8,698 nucleotides of DNA from an uncultured Thermoleophilia bacterium (GCA_902806305.1 CADCWC010000164.1:1-8698), one strand, 5' to 3'. Shown: positions 1-6,630, numbered from the stretch's first letter. Numbers and translations: made by a program. The notes: generated from the letters alone by a model not told the origin.

Positions 1-1
1 G

Positions 2-820
2 GCCGACCTCTGCGCCGCGGTGGACGGTCCGTACCCGCGCACGCACCCCGTGGCATCCGACGCCGACCTCGAGCGGACGCTCCAGGACATGCGGTTTCCC
101 GTCGTGGTCAAGTCGTCACGCTCGGCGCTCGCCACGGCCGAGCGTGTCGTCTACCTCAAGGGTGCCCGTGTCGTCCGCGACGCCGGCGCGGCCGAGCGGG
201 CGGTCGACGCTATCCGTGCCGCGGGAGGCGTCCCGCTGGTGCAGGAGTGGATCGCAGGCGACAAGTTCCACGCCGTGCTGATCCGGCGCTCGGGACAGAC
301 GACCTTCCGCTACGCCCACCGGTACGTCCGGGAGCTCGACGGCGGGTCGGAGGTGGCGCTCGAGACCATGTCGGCCGACACCGGCGCGGGCGGCGAGGCG
401 ATCGCGATGCTCGAGCGGCTGCTCGACGCGTCAGGCTACGACGGCTTCGTGCAGGCCGAGTTCTTCGAGCCACCCGCGGACGGTGGCCCCGTGATCCTGT
501 TCGATGTCAACGCCCGCCTGTGGGGGTCGGTCGAGTTCCCCGAGAAGCTCGGGCTGCGGGTCGTCGAGCGGGTGGTACGCGACGCGGTCGGCGCTGTGCC
601 GCTGCCCGACGCGGTCTACCGGGACGGCCGCCGGTACCACAGCGTGACCGGCGAGATCCGGTACCTGCAACGGCACCGCGCGGCCACGCGCGCCGTCCTC
701 CGCACGACCCGGCCGGGTGACGTCTTCGACCACCCCTCCCTGACCGACCCGGCGCCCTTCGCCCTGGTCGTGCTGCGCAAGCTTCACGCCCTCCTGGAGC
801 GCGCGAAGGGGCGGCGCTAG
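2..820 (+). CDS. ATP-grasp domain ligase, 5'-truncated by window edge
   Basis: The frame is open to the left edge, so the start lies outside the window. A GTG at 20 is in frame but would remove the start of the ATP-grasp core, so I do not take it as the start. About 272 residues are visible. Seen: a FPVVVKSS strand early on (the lysine strand that contacts ATP phosphates in ATP-grasp enzymes), a PLVQEWIAGDKFHAVL segment matching the lid and central sheet, and GYDGFVQAEFFE followed by FDVNARLWGS. This last is the metal-binding acidic/Asn/Arg segment, with Asp where many members have Glu. Known of the fold: ATP-dependent formation of an acyl-phosphate and ligation to an amine or thiol. The substrate cannot be told from this piece, since the substrate-binding N-terminus and the upstream neighbours are missing. 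It resembles carboxylate-amine ligase-type ATP-grasp proteins. It ends with TAG at 818-820, convergent with the small gene at 861-1010. Fold assignment is confident; function is open. Confidence 0.85.
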   Translation, partial: ADLCAAVDGPYPRTHPVASDADLERTLQDMRFPVVVKSSRSALATAERVVYLKGARVVRDAGAAERAVDAIRAAGGVPLVQEWIAGDKFHAVLIRRSGQTTFRYAHRYVRELDGGSEVALETMSADTGAGGEAIAMLERLLDASGYDGFVQAEFFEPPADGGPVILFDVNARLWGSVEFPEKLGLRVVERVVRDAVGAVPLPDAVYRDGRRYHSVTGEIRYLQRHRAATRAVLRTTRPGDVFDHPSLTDPAPFALVVLRKLHALLERAKGRR

Positions 821-860
821 GGGCACGCCTCAGCCCGACCGGTCACGCGGCGCCGCGCCG

Positions 861-1010
861 TCAGGAGTCCGACGTCGGGTCGTCCGCGAACTCGCCGGCG
901 TTCTGCAGGTCCCACTTCGAGAGGACGCCCATGTCCTCGTCGTCGGCCGCCGAGGGCTCGTCGCCCTCGGGTGGATCGGTGAGGGGCGCGTCACGTTCGT
1001 CGTCAGCCAT
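861..1010 (-). CDS. Small acidic hypothetical protein (49 aa)
   Basis: An ATG at 1010 opens a 49-codon frame ending in TGA at 861. The protein begins MADDERDAPL, is very rich in Asp and Glu (16 of 49 residues), and carries one non-acidic stretch, MGVLSKWDLQNAGEF, before a DDPTSDS tail. Third codon positions are almost all G or C, as in the large genes, which supports translation. No strong Shine-Dalgarno sequence is visible; upstream is only a weak CAGAGC. I see no membrane segment, cysteine motif or known domain. Its size and charge fit a disordered regulatory or binding peptide, but no function can be assigned. The gene converges on the ATP-grasp gene with 40 bp between the stops. Confidence 0.5.
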   Translation of the reverse strand: MADDERDAPLTDPPEGDEPSAADDEDMGVLSKWDLQNAGEFADDPTSDS

Positions 1011-1196
1011 GCTCTGACGTACCCGTCCGCGCCGACCTCATGCCTGCCGCCTGGACGGGGCTCGGACGCCGCGGGGTGACACGGCGGTGAGGAGGTGGAG
1101 ACGAGGTGGTGAAGCGCCTTGGCGCCCTCGCTCGCGCGTGGGACGCTCCGACCCGATGACCGACCGTCTGCCCGCCCCCGCCGTCCTCCACCGCTC
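1011..1196. other. Intergenic region between divergent small genes
   Basis: These 186 bp separate the acidic-protein start (1010, minus strand) from the possible membrane-protein start (1197, plus strand). A GGAGG at 1091-1095 precedes GTGGTG at 1106. That opens a 17-codon frame ending in ATGA (1156-1159), where a 14-codon frame begins and itself ends in the GTGA at 1197-1200. This stepwise overlap could be chance in GC-rich DNA. I see no convincing promoter hexamers, RNA or repeat here. If the small gene at 1197 is not real, the gene-free stretch runs from 1011 to 1411. Confidence 0.35.
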
Positions 1197-1469
1197 GTGA
1201 GCGGGACGCACCGTCCGCCGGCCTGGGCCGCCGCGGCGCCCGAGGTCGTCGTCGTGGCCGCCGTCCTCGCCGGCGCCGCCGCCCTCGGCGTGCTCGCCGG
1301 CGACCTGTCGGCCGTGCTCCCGGCGGTCACCGGGCTGCTCGTGCTCGTGGTCGTCACCGCGCGCCTGAGCGGCCCGCCCCGGCCTCCGCAGGACGACCGG
1401 CCGACGGCGCGTCATCCGTCGGGCGACGTGACCGTGACAGTCCCGGCGAGTTCGCGGTGGGTCAGGTAG
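1197..1469 (+). CDS. Possible small two-helix membrane protein (90 aa)
   Basis: A GTG at 1197 opens a 90-codon frame ending in TAG at 1467-1469. After a short head (SGTHRPPAWAAAAPE) come two hydrophobic segments, about residues 16-33 (VVVVAAVLAGAAALGVLA) and 37-54 (LSAVLPAVTGLLVLVVVT), separated by a short GDLS turn and followed by a Pro/Arg-rich polar tail. G or C fills nearly every third position from 1197 to about 1395, which supports coding on this strand. The last 58 bp overlap the 3' end of the convergent deacetylase gene, so the tail may be wrong or the gene spurious. Another possible start is TTG at 1119, giving 116 aa, but it has no ribosome-binding site and adds only an Arg/Pro-rich leader. 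No family is recognised. The hydrophobic pattern is what I see; membrane location is inferred. Confidence 0.4.
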   Translation: MSGTHRPPAWAAAAPEVVVVAAVLAGAAALGVLAGDLSAVLPAVTGLLVLVVVTARLSGPPRPPQDDRPTARHPSGDVTVTVPASSRWVR

Positions 1470-2245
1470 CAGACGGTCGCGGTGTCGTCGATGACGTCGA
1501 GGAACCGCCGCAGCGTGGCCATCCGGTAGCCGCGCCCGATGACCTCCGGATGCATCGTGTAGGTGACGTGGCGGCGCTCGGCGAGCGCCGACTCGAACTC
1601 CGCCAGCCAGACGTTGAGGAAGGCGCTCTGGTCCGCGGGCCCGGCGGCGCCGGCGTCGAGGCTCCACCCGAAGTGGGGCCAGTCGTCGAGGCTCCAGTGG
1701 AACGGCAGCTCGAGCAGGGAGCTCCCGCCCCACTCCTCGACGTACGGTCGATCGTCGCCCATGCAGCTGCTGTCGTAGGTGAAGCCGAGCTCGACCAGCA
1801 GCTCGAAGGTCGTGCGGGTCAGGCGACCGCCCGGCGCGCGATAGCCGACCGGCCGGAGGCCGAGCTGCGACCGCATCGCCTCGAGTCCCTGCTCGAGCTC
1901 CTGCCGCTGGGCGTCGGCGTCGATGCGGTCGCCCGACAGGTGTCGGTGGCCGTGATGGGCGATCTCGTGCCCTGCGTCCAGGATCGCGCGGACGGCGTCG
2001 GTGTGACGCTCCACCGTGTCGCCCGGCACGTAGAACGTCGCGGGGATCCGACGTTCGGCGAGCAGGTCGAGGATGCGCGGCAGGCCTCGGACGATGCCGA
2101 AGCGCCCCTCCGACAGCGTTGCGAGGCGATCCTCGTACGCGTCGGAGACGCCGAGCCACCCCGCCTCGGCGTCGACGTCGAACGTCAACGAGACCCCGAC
2201 GTCAGCGCCGTTCGGCCACGTCGGGAGCGGCAGCGATCGTGCCAT
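1412..2245 (-). CDS. Polysaccharide deacetylase, CE4/NodB family
   Basis: This is a 277-residue protein whose ATG at 2245 follows AGGAGG with a 6-nt spacer. The frame stays open well upstream of that ATG, but the RBS and the tight gap to the preceding gene fix the start. Seen: motif 1 TFDVDAE (Asp23, Asp25), metal-ligand motif HHGHRH (His98 and His102), RAPGG (Arg136) and THP-type MHPEVIGRG (His232 near the end). Order and spacing match the NodB-homology barrel, closest in style to the PuuE/HpPgdA-like branch with a FDVD start and a late HPEVIGR box. Family chemistry is metal-dependent removal of an acetyl or formyl group from amide nitrogen, usually on N-acetylglucosamine of peptidoglycan or on small amides. 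There is no signal peptide or membrane anchor, so it is probably cytoplasmic, and a small-amide or precursor substrate is as likely as mature cell wall. It is the second gene of an operon, 17 bp after the helical-protein gene. Confidence 0.9.
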   Translation of the reverse strand: MARSLPLPTWPNGADVGVSLTFDVDAEAGWLGVSDAYEDRLATLSEGRFGIVRGLPRILDLLAERRIPATFYVPGDTVERHTDAVRAILDAGHEIAHHGHRHLSGDRIDADAQRQELEQGLEAMRSQLGLRPVGYRAPGGRLTRTTFELLVELGFTYDSSCMGDDRPYVEEWGGSSLLELPFHWSLDDWPHFGWSLDAGAAGPADQSAFLNVWLAEFESALAERRHVTYTMHPEVIGRGYRMATLRRFLDVIDDTATVCYLTHRELAGTVTVTSPDG

Positions 2246-2251
2246 CCTCCA

Positions 2252-2257
2252 CCTCCT
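2252..2257 (-). promoter_or_regulatory. Ribosome-binding site of the deacetylase gene
   Basis: The minus strand reads AGGAGG here, 6 nt before the ATG at 2245 and inside the 17-bp gap after the upstream stop. It decides the deacetylase start against the long open frame upstream. Confidence 0.75.
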
Positions 2258-2262
2258 CGGCG

Positions 2263-2919
2263 CTACGCCGTCGCCACGCCCGGGTCGACACGCAGCGCAC
2301 CGGCGCGGGCGAGGGCGGCGTCCGCGGCCGTCTCGAACCGGCGCAGGGACTCGTCGACCGCGCGGACGCGCTCGGCGTCGGGCGTGATGATCCAGGACGC
2401 CGGGCCGGCGGCGCGCACGAGCAGCCGCTTCTCCGGATCCTCGAGCGCCGTGAGGCGCGCCTCGACGCTCTCGGCGAGCTGCGTGGTTAGCCGCTCGAGC
2501 GCGTCGACCGCCGTCTCCGCGGCGCGCGCCGGCTTCGCGCCGAGGCACGAGCGCAGCTTCGGCAGGCGCACGCGCGCCGCGTCGCAGAGGGCCACGTTCT
2601 CGGCCAGCGCCCGCCGCAGCGCGTCCGCCTCGGCCGGCGTGGGCTCGGCTCCGTCCACCAGACCGGAGAGGAGGCCGACCGCCTCGCGGCGTACCCTGCC
2701 GGTCTCCCGCAGCGTCCACCGCACGTCGACCGTGAAGCCGTCGCGCGCCCGCCGCATCCCGTCCAGTCGCCGCCGGCGGATCGCTTGCCCGCGTCGCCGC
2801 GCGTGCTCGCGGACGGCCCGGCGGATGGCGGTCGCAGGCCACGAGGCAGACACGCGTCGCCGCAACCACGCGTCGAGCCTCGCCAGCCAGGCCCGTCCCA
2901 GATCGCTCGCCGCCGCCAT
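2263..2919 (-). CDS. Unrecognised Arg/Ala-rich helical protein (218 aa)
   Basis: The ATG at 2919 follows a perfect AGGAGG with a 5-nt spacer; the stop is TAG at 2263. The protein is almost wholly predicted helix by eye: long Ala/Arg/Glu/Leu runs, few glycines or prolines, and a basic N-terminal half (residues 20-60 hold many Arg, including RRRRLDG at 48-54). Two cysteines lie at 112 and 125. Residues 135-165 look amphipathic, and a short non-helical break, GPASWIITPD, sits at 172-181. There is no signal peptide, transmembrane segment or motif I can name. Helical-bundle families such as CHAD were considered, but the conserved His residues are absent. Being first in an operon with the deacetylase suggests a shared envelope role, which is inference only. 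A TTGACG promoter-like element lies about 50 bp upstream. Confidence 0.8.
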   Translation of the reverse strand: MAAASDLGRAWLARLDAWLRRRVSASWPATAIRRAVREHARRRGQAIRRRRLDGMRRARDGFTVDVRWTLRETGRVRREAVGLLSGLVDGAEPTPAEADALRRALAENVALCDAARVRLPKLRSCLGAKPARAAETAVDALERLTTQLAESVEARLTALEDPEKRLLVRAAGPASWIITPDAERVRAVDESLRRFETAADAALARAGALRVDPGVATA

Positions 2920-2924
2920 CGTCG

Positions 2925-2930
2925 CCTCCT
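2925..2930 (-). promoter_or_regulatory. Ribosome-binding site of the 218-aa gene
   Basis: The minus strand reads AGGAGG, 5 nt before the ATG at 2919. It fixes this start rather than an in-frame TTG at 2973, which coincides with the -35-like element. Confidence 0.75.
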
Positions 2931-2944
2931 CCGTCGCTCTGGGG

Positions 2945-2973
2945 GAAGTACACGGCGCGGAGGCGCGCGTCAA
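2945..2973 (-). promoter_or_regulatory. Putative sigma-70-type promoter of the deacetylase operon
   Basis: On the minus strand, TTGACG (2973-2968) matches the -35 consensus at five of six bases. Downstream is TGTACT (2952-2947) with a 15-bp spacer, or TACTTC (2950-2945) with 17 bp; neither is a strong -10. The element lies about 25 bp before the ATG, in the gap between the DUF2231 stop and the operon start, so the operon appears to have its own promoter. Evidence is by eye only. Confidence 0.4.
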
Positions 2974-3018
2974 GCACGACCGTGAGGATCGCGAGGCGGC
3001 GGACGCGGCCGCGTGCGG

Positions 3019-3552
3019 TCAGTCGGCCGCGGCGCGCCGGGTGGCTTCGGCCGCGTGCGACTCGCCGAGCTGCGGGATCGTCCGCGGCGCGTCCACGCGG
3101 TAGCCGTGCTCGTAGGTGAGCTCGCCGCCGAGATGCGCCGAGACCGAGACCAGTCCGGCCGTCACCGCGCTCAGCAGCTGAGCGGCACCCGACGGACGTC
3201 GGGGATCGCGCCTGCGCAGCAGGAGCGACCCGATCGACGTGGCCATCGCCATGCCGTTCAACGCGCCGTGGATCGCGCCCGTGCGCTTGCCCGGGGCGTG
3301 CTCGTCGACGCGCAGGTAGTCGAGCATGCCCGTCGTCGCGGTCGGGACGGCGGCGGCGACGGCCACGACGTTGTTCCAGTAGGCGACGATCGCCAGATCC
3401 TCCGAGCCGGTCGTGCGGGACGCGGCGTCGAAGAGCGAGACGAGCGGCAGCAGCGACGAGGGCACGTCGGTCAGGACCGGGTGCAGCGGGGTGCCGAGAA
3501 AGCTGAGGCGCGGGAGCCGCTCCCGCTGCTCCGGCGCGAGATGAAGGACCAT
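3019..3552 (-). CDS. DUF2231 family membrane protein
   Basis: This is a 177-residue protein starting at ATG 3552 and ending with TGA at 3019. Seen: the family hallmark FLGTPLHPVLTDVPSS at 18-33 (the GxPLHPxL...P motif) and the closing LGGELTYEHGYRVD at 141-154. About four hydrophobic segments lie near 28-45, 57-76, 92-112 and 124-142. Known of the family: small four-helix integral membrane proteins of unknown function, common in bacteria, with conserved His in the HP motif; some have been suggested to bind haem or metal. The start is forced, as no other ATG, GTG or TTG lies between it and the conserved motif, and none is close upstream. The RBS is poor (GAGG about 14 nt upstream). The gene is divergent from the peptidoglycan hydrolase and transcribed towards the deacetylase operon, with 99 bp between. 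Confidence 0.88.
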   Translation of the reverse strand: MVLHLAPEQRERLPRLSFLGTPLHPVLTDVPSSLLPLVSLFDAASRTTGSEDLAIVAYWNNVVAVAAAVPTATTGMLDYLRVDEHAPGKRTGAIHGALNGMAMATSIGSLLLRRRDPRRPSGAAQLLSAVTAGLVSVSAHLGGELTYEHGYRVDAPRTIPQLGESHAAEATRRAAAD

Positions 3553-3702
3553 GCCGCGTTCTGTCCTCGTTGCGGGGCGGCGAATCCTGCGGGTGTGTCC
3601 GTCGCCGGGTGCTCGAGGCGGCGGACGTGCGGCGCCGCGCCCGGAAGCCTGTGGCAGCGTTCGTCCATCGCCCGGAGGCCGCCGCACCACGTCCGTCTGC
3701 GG
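3553..3702. other. Divergent intergenic region with a zinc-ribbon-like open frame
   Basis: This lies between the DUF2231 start (3552, minus) and the chosen hydrolase start (3703, plus) and should hold promoters for both, though I cannot pick convincing hexamers. On the plus strand, the hydrolase reading frame stays open upstream to an ATG at 3541. The 5' part of that frame would encode FCPRCGAANPAG followed by a C-x5-C, resembling a degenerate zinc ribbon. Codons here end in A or T much more often than in the neighbouring genes (7 of the first 19), which argues against ordinary coding. Confidence 0.35.
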
Positions 3703-5187
3703 GTGCTCCGCCGCCGCCGACGGGCCGTGGTGGCGCTCCTCGTCGCGCTGCTGATCGGCCTGACGCTCGTCGTCCGCGGCGGCGACGAGGCCCCTCCGCG
3801 CCTCGTCCCGCGCGCCGGTGTCGACCGCGAGGCACTGCTCGCGTTCAGCGCCGACCGCGCGGCGGACTTCGAGCGTCGCGCCGCGGCCGGCCACAGCCAC
3901 GTGCTCTACGGGCGGAGTCCCGGCGGCGTCCTCGTCGCGGCCGAGCGGACCGCCGCCTTCCGCGATCGCATCGAGGCGGCCACGGACGGCACGTCCGTCG
4001 ACCCGGGGCTGCTCGAGGGACTCGTCCTGCTCGAGAGCGCCGGCCGGCCGGAGGTGATCGCGGGCGACGATGCGGCGGGCGCGGCGGGGCTTGCGCAGAT
4101 CCTGGCCGAGACGGGGATGAACTTCCTCGGACTGCGTATCGACCTGGCGGCGAGCAGGCGCCTGACCGGCCGGATCGCGTCCGCGCAGGCGGCCGGTGAC
4201 GAGGCGGCCGTGCGGCGCCTGCAGGCGGAGCGACGTCGCATCGACGAGCGCTTCGACCCCGACCGGGCGCTCGAGGCGGCCGTGCGGTACCTCGTGACGG
4301 CAGAGCGGCGCTTCGGTCGGGACGAGCTCGCGGTCGTGTCGTACCACATGGGCATCGGGAACCTCGAGGCAGTGCTCCGCGCCTACGCGGGCGTGGACGA
4401 CGGACCGCCCGTCGCACGGGTGGTCGCAGATCGCGACCTGAGCTACGCCCGCCTCTACTTCGACAGCTCCCCCACGCGTCACCCCGCGGTGATGCGCCGC
4501 CTCGACGAGCTCGGCGACGACTCGCAGAACTACCTCTGGAAGGTGCTCGCCGCGCGGGAGATCATGCGTCTCTGGCGTGAGGATCGCGACGAGCTCGAGC
4601 GCCGTGACGACCTGCACACGGCGAAGGCCTCGGCCGAGGAGGTCCTCCACCCGCCGGACGACACTCCGCGTCTGGCCGGCCCGGACGACGTCGACCGGGC
4701 GTTCGACCGCGGCGAGCTCCAGCCGCTGCCGGTCGATCCGGGCACGTCCTTCCTGCGCGTGGACCCGCAGATGGGAGAGCTCGCGAGCCGGCTCGAGCGG
4801 GAGCCGGAGCTGTACCGCGGTCTCCGGCCCGGGGCCCTGGCGCTGCTCGTGTACCTGGCCGGGCGGGTCCACGACCACGCGGGCGGCGCGCCGCTGACCG
4901 TCACGAGCACGGTGCGGGACGAGCGTTACCAGGAGCTCCTGCGGGGTCGGAACGTCGAGGCCACCGGCGGGTACTCGCTGCACACGACCGGCTGGGCGTT
5001 CGACGTGCTGCGGCGCTACGCCTCGGGCCGCCAGGCGCAGGCCTTCCAGCACGAGCTCGAGCGGCTGCAGGGGCTCGACCTGATCGCCTGGGTGCGGGAG
5101 CCCGCCGCCATCCACATCACCGTGTCGCCGCGGGCGGCCGAGCTGGTGCCCGCGCTGCTCGAGGAGGCCCGGACGGACGACGGGTGA
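3703..5187 (+). CDS. Membrane-anchored lytic transglycosylase with C-terminal M15/DUF5715-like peptidase domain
   Basis: This is a 494-residue protein taken from GTG 3703, chosen because it directly precedes a basic head (RRRRR) and a hydrophobic segment at 8-24 that looks like a signal anchor. No good RBS supports it; GTG 3595 and ATG 3541 are in-frame alternatives. Residues about 98-230 form an SLT domain: catalytic Glu111 in LLESAG, GAAGLAQIL at 126-134 and SYHMGIGN at 213-220 (the AYNxG box). A helical region follows (245-300, RDLSYARLYFD...NYLWKVLAAREIMRL). Residues about 350-480 look like a zinc D,D- or L,D-peptidase domain: SLHTTGWAFD at 425-434 (His427, Asp434 ligands) and EPAAIHITV with His471. 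Inferred role: an extracytoplasmic enzyme cutting both glycan (anhydro-muramyl formation) and peptide bonds of peptidoglycan. The ATPase-domain gene follows closely. Confidence 0.85.
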   Translation: MLRRRRRAVVALLVALLIGLTLVVRGGDEAPPRLVPRAGVDREALLAFSADRAADFERRAAAGHSHVLYGRSPGGVLVAAERTAAFRDRIEAATDGTSVDPGLLEGLVLLESAGRPEVIAGDDAAGAAGLAQILAETGMNFLGLRIDLAASRRLTGRIASAQAAGDEAAVRRLQAERRRIDERFDPDRALEAAVRYLVTAERRFGRDELAVVSYHMGIGNLEAVLRAYAGVDDGPPVARVVADRDLSYARLYFDSSPTRHPAVMRRLDELGDDSQNYLWKVLAAREIMRLWREDRDELERRDDLHTAKASAEEVLHPPDDTPRLAGPDDVDRAFDRGELQPLPVDPGTSFLRVDPQMGELASRLEREPELYRGLRPGALALLVYLAGRVHDHAGGAPLTVTSTVRDERYQELLRGRNVEATGGYSLHTTGWAFDVLRRYASGRQAQAFQHELERLQGLDLIAWVREPAAIHITVSPRAAELVPALLEEARTDDG

Positions 5188-5249
5188 GGTCGGCCGGCCG
5201 GCGCGTCGTCGCGGTTCAGGTCTGGGCCGGGATGCCGATAGGGGCCGTG

Positions 5250-5696
5250 ATGCCCGAGTCCACCCCTTCTGCCGCGGTGCCGCGCCCGTCGTCGTCGGGC
5301 GCTCCGTCGCTCGACGCGGGCCTCGAGGTGGCCGAGGTGCTCGACGCCCTGGCCGCGTCGCTAGTCGCCGCCCGGGCGATCGTCGAGGTCGCGTCGCTTC
5401 CCCGGCTCGACGTCGAGGCGGCGGCCTTCCGCACCGTCGTGCGGGAGCTCCTCCGCCAGGCGCTCGCCTGCCGGGGCGGCATGCCGCCGCGCCTGCGCGT
5501 GACGGCGGAGCCCTGTGGCGCCGACGTGTGCGTCGCCGTGACCGACAACGGCCTGGCGCCCGACGCACGGCCGGGCCGCGGCCGTGCGCCAGACGGCGTG
5601 CGTGCGGCGGTCGCGCGCATGGGCGGACACGTGTGGACGGAGCCCGCGCCGGACGGCGGCACGGCGGTGCTCTTCACGGTGCGCGCCGCCGCCTGA
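5250..5696 (+). CDS. Stand-alone histidine-kinase-like ATPase (HATPase_c) domain protein
   Basis: This is a 148-residue protein. ATG 5250 is preferred because AGGGG lies 5 nt upstream. ATG 5232 is also in frame, and GTG 5184 would overlap the hydrolase stop as GTGA. Residues 21-60 are a helical lead-in without an obvious phospho-accepting His. The ATPase fold follows: N-box VRELLRQALA at 64-73, G1 VTDNG at 97-101, a short lid region with RPGRGR, G2-like DGVRAAVARMGG at 115-126, and the closing GGTAVLFTV at 136-144. The N-box Asn that normally contacts Mg-ATP is replaced by Gln70, so catalysis may be altered or lost. Without sensor, dimerisation or anti-sigma-type partner domains it could be an orphan kinase fragment, an anti-sigma-like switch, or a degenerate ATP-binding regulator. 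It converges with the SDR gene, 28 bp between stops. Confidence 0.7.
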   Translation: MPESTPSAAVPRPSSSGAPSLDAGLEVAEVLDALAASLVAARAIVEVASLPRLDVEAAAFRTVVRELLRQALACRGGMPPRLRVTAEPCGADVCVAVTDNGLAPDARPGRGRAPDGVRAAVARMGGHVWTEPAPDGGTAVLFTVRAAA

Positions 5697-5699
5697 CCC

Positions 5700-5712
5700 C
5701 TCGGCGGCCGAG
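5700..5712. terminator. Small GC hairpin between convergent genes
   Basis: CTCGG-CGG-CCGAG forms a 5-bp stem with a 3-nt loop in the 28-bp gap between the ATPase-domain stop (5696, plus) and the SDR stop (5725, minus). There is no T-run on either side, so it would be at best a weak factor-assisted stop; chance is also plausible at this GC content. Confidence 0.22.
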
Positions 5713-5724
5713 CGGCGAGCCGTG

Positions 5725-6630
5725 TCAGCCGAGCTCGAGGCCGTGCGCGGCGACGTGCTCGCGGAACGAGCGGGGCCGGAACCCGAACTCACGCTCGACG
5801 ACGTCGAGCGACAGGGCCACGTTGTCCTCGGCGAGGAGCTCGAGCGCGGCCGGCGTGACCGGCGGCTTCGGGAGGACCTGCAACGCCCGCGCCTGGAGCG
5901 CCACGAGGCCCGAGGGCACGTGCAGCTTCCGCACCCGCCGCTTGCCCCTGGCGGCGCCGATCACGTCCAGGACGTGGTCGTACGGGATCATCTCCGGCCC
6001 CCCGATCTCGACCGTTCGGCCGAGGCGGGCCGAGCCCTCCAGGCAGGCCAGGACGCAGCGCGCCACGTCGTCGACGTGCACGAGCTGGATCCGGACCGAC
6101 CCGTCCCCCGGCACGGGCACGACGGGGAGGCGGACCAGGTCCGCCATGACCCTGACGAACTCCGAGCCCGGGCCGAACTGCACGGACGGCTGCAGGATCG
6201 TCCAGGGCACGCCGGCCTTCCGGATGGCGTCCTCGCCCCGCCGACGCCCGACGAGATAGCGACCGGGCCGGTCCTCCGCGCGGTCGATGCCGCCGAAGTG
6301 CACCATCCGGTCCACGCCGGCCGCCGTCGCGGCGGCGGCGAGCGCGGCGATGCCGTCGGCGTTGACCCGGTCGTACCCGCCCTTCGGCGGCTTCCGGTCC
6401 CCCGTCACGGCGGCGGCCGAGACGACGGCGGCCGCACCGTCGCACGCGCGGCGCAGCGACGCCGCGTCCGTGAGATCGCCCGTCACGATCTCCACGGAGG
6501 AGTCGGCGGCGGCGAACGCGCCGGGGCGGCGGACCATGGCCCGTACCGGGCTTCCGGCCTCGACCAGGGCGTGGACGACGCGCCGACCGACGAAGCCGTT
6601 CGCGCCGGTCACCAACACGGGTCCGTCCAC
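5725..6630 (-). CDS. NAD(P)-binding atypical SDR, NDUFA9-like
   Basis: This is a 301-residue protein starting at GTG 6630, set by AGGAGG 7 nt upstream. Seen: the Rossmann dinucleotide motif VTGANGFVG (Gly9, Gly12, Gly15), VTGDLTD at 49-55, the AAAVTG strand, HFGGID at 111-116, Tyr125-x3-Arg129 in place of the usual Tyr-x3-Lys, WTILQPSVQFGPG at 143-155, the VHVDDVA box at 184-190 and an EIGGPE segment near 208-213. Layout and length match atypical (extended-like) SDRs of the NDUFA9/NmrA-like type, which act as oxidoreductases, epimerases or NAD(P)-sensing proteins. The Lys-to-Arg change in the catalytic pair suggests weak or no classical dehydrogenase activity. The gene is second in an operon, 19 bp after the ECF sigma gene, so it is probably co-expressed with the regulator. 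The substrate cannot be read from sequence. Confidence 0.9.
   Translation of the reverse strand: MDGPVLVTGANGFVGRRVVHALVEAGSPVRAMVRRPGAFAAADSSVEIVTGDLTDAASLRRACDGAAAVVSAAAVTGDRKPPKGGYDRVNADGIAALAAAATAAGVDRMVHFGGIDRAEDRPGRYLVGRRRGEDAIRKAGVPWTILQPSVQFGPGSEFVRVMADLVRLPVVPVPGDGSVRIQLVHVDDVARCVLACLEGSARLGRTVEIGGPEMIPYDHVLDVIGAARGKRRVRKLHVPSGLVALQARALQVLPKPPVTPAALELLAEDNVALSLDVVEREFGFRPRSFREHVAAHGLELG

Noticed and set aside
1412..3835. Very long minus-strand open frame reading far upstream of the deacetylase start
   Set aside because: Upstream of 2245 the translation is low-complexity Arg/Ala/Gly, it lies across the helical-protein and DUF2231 genes in other frames, and a strong RBS sits at the internal ATG. 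It is an artefact of high GC.
3019..5568. Minus-strand open frame of over 800 codons covering the hydrolase gene
   Set aside because: Only its last 177 codons (from 3552) match a family (DUF2231); the rest is antisense to the hydrolase, whose domains are clear on the plus strand.
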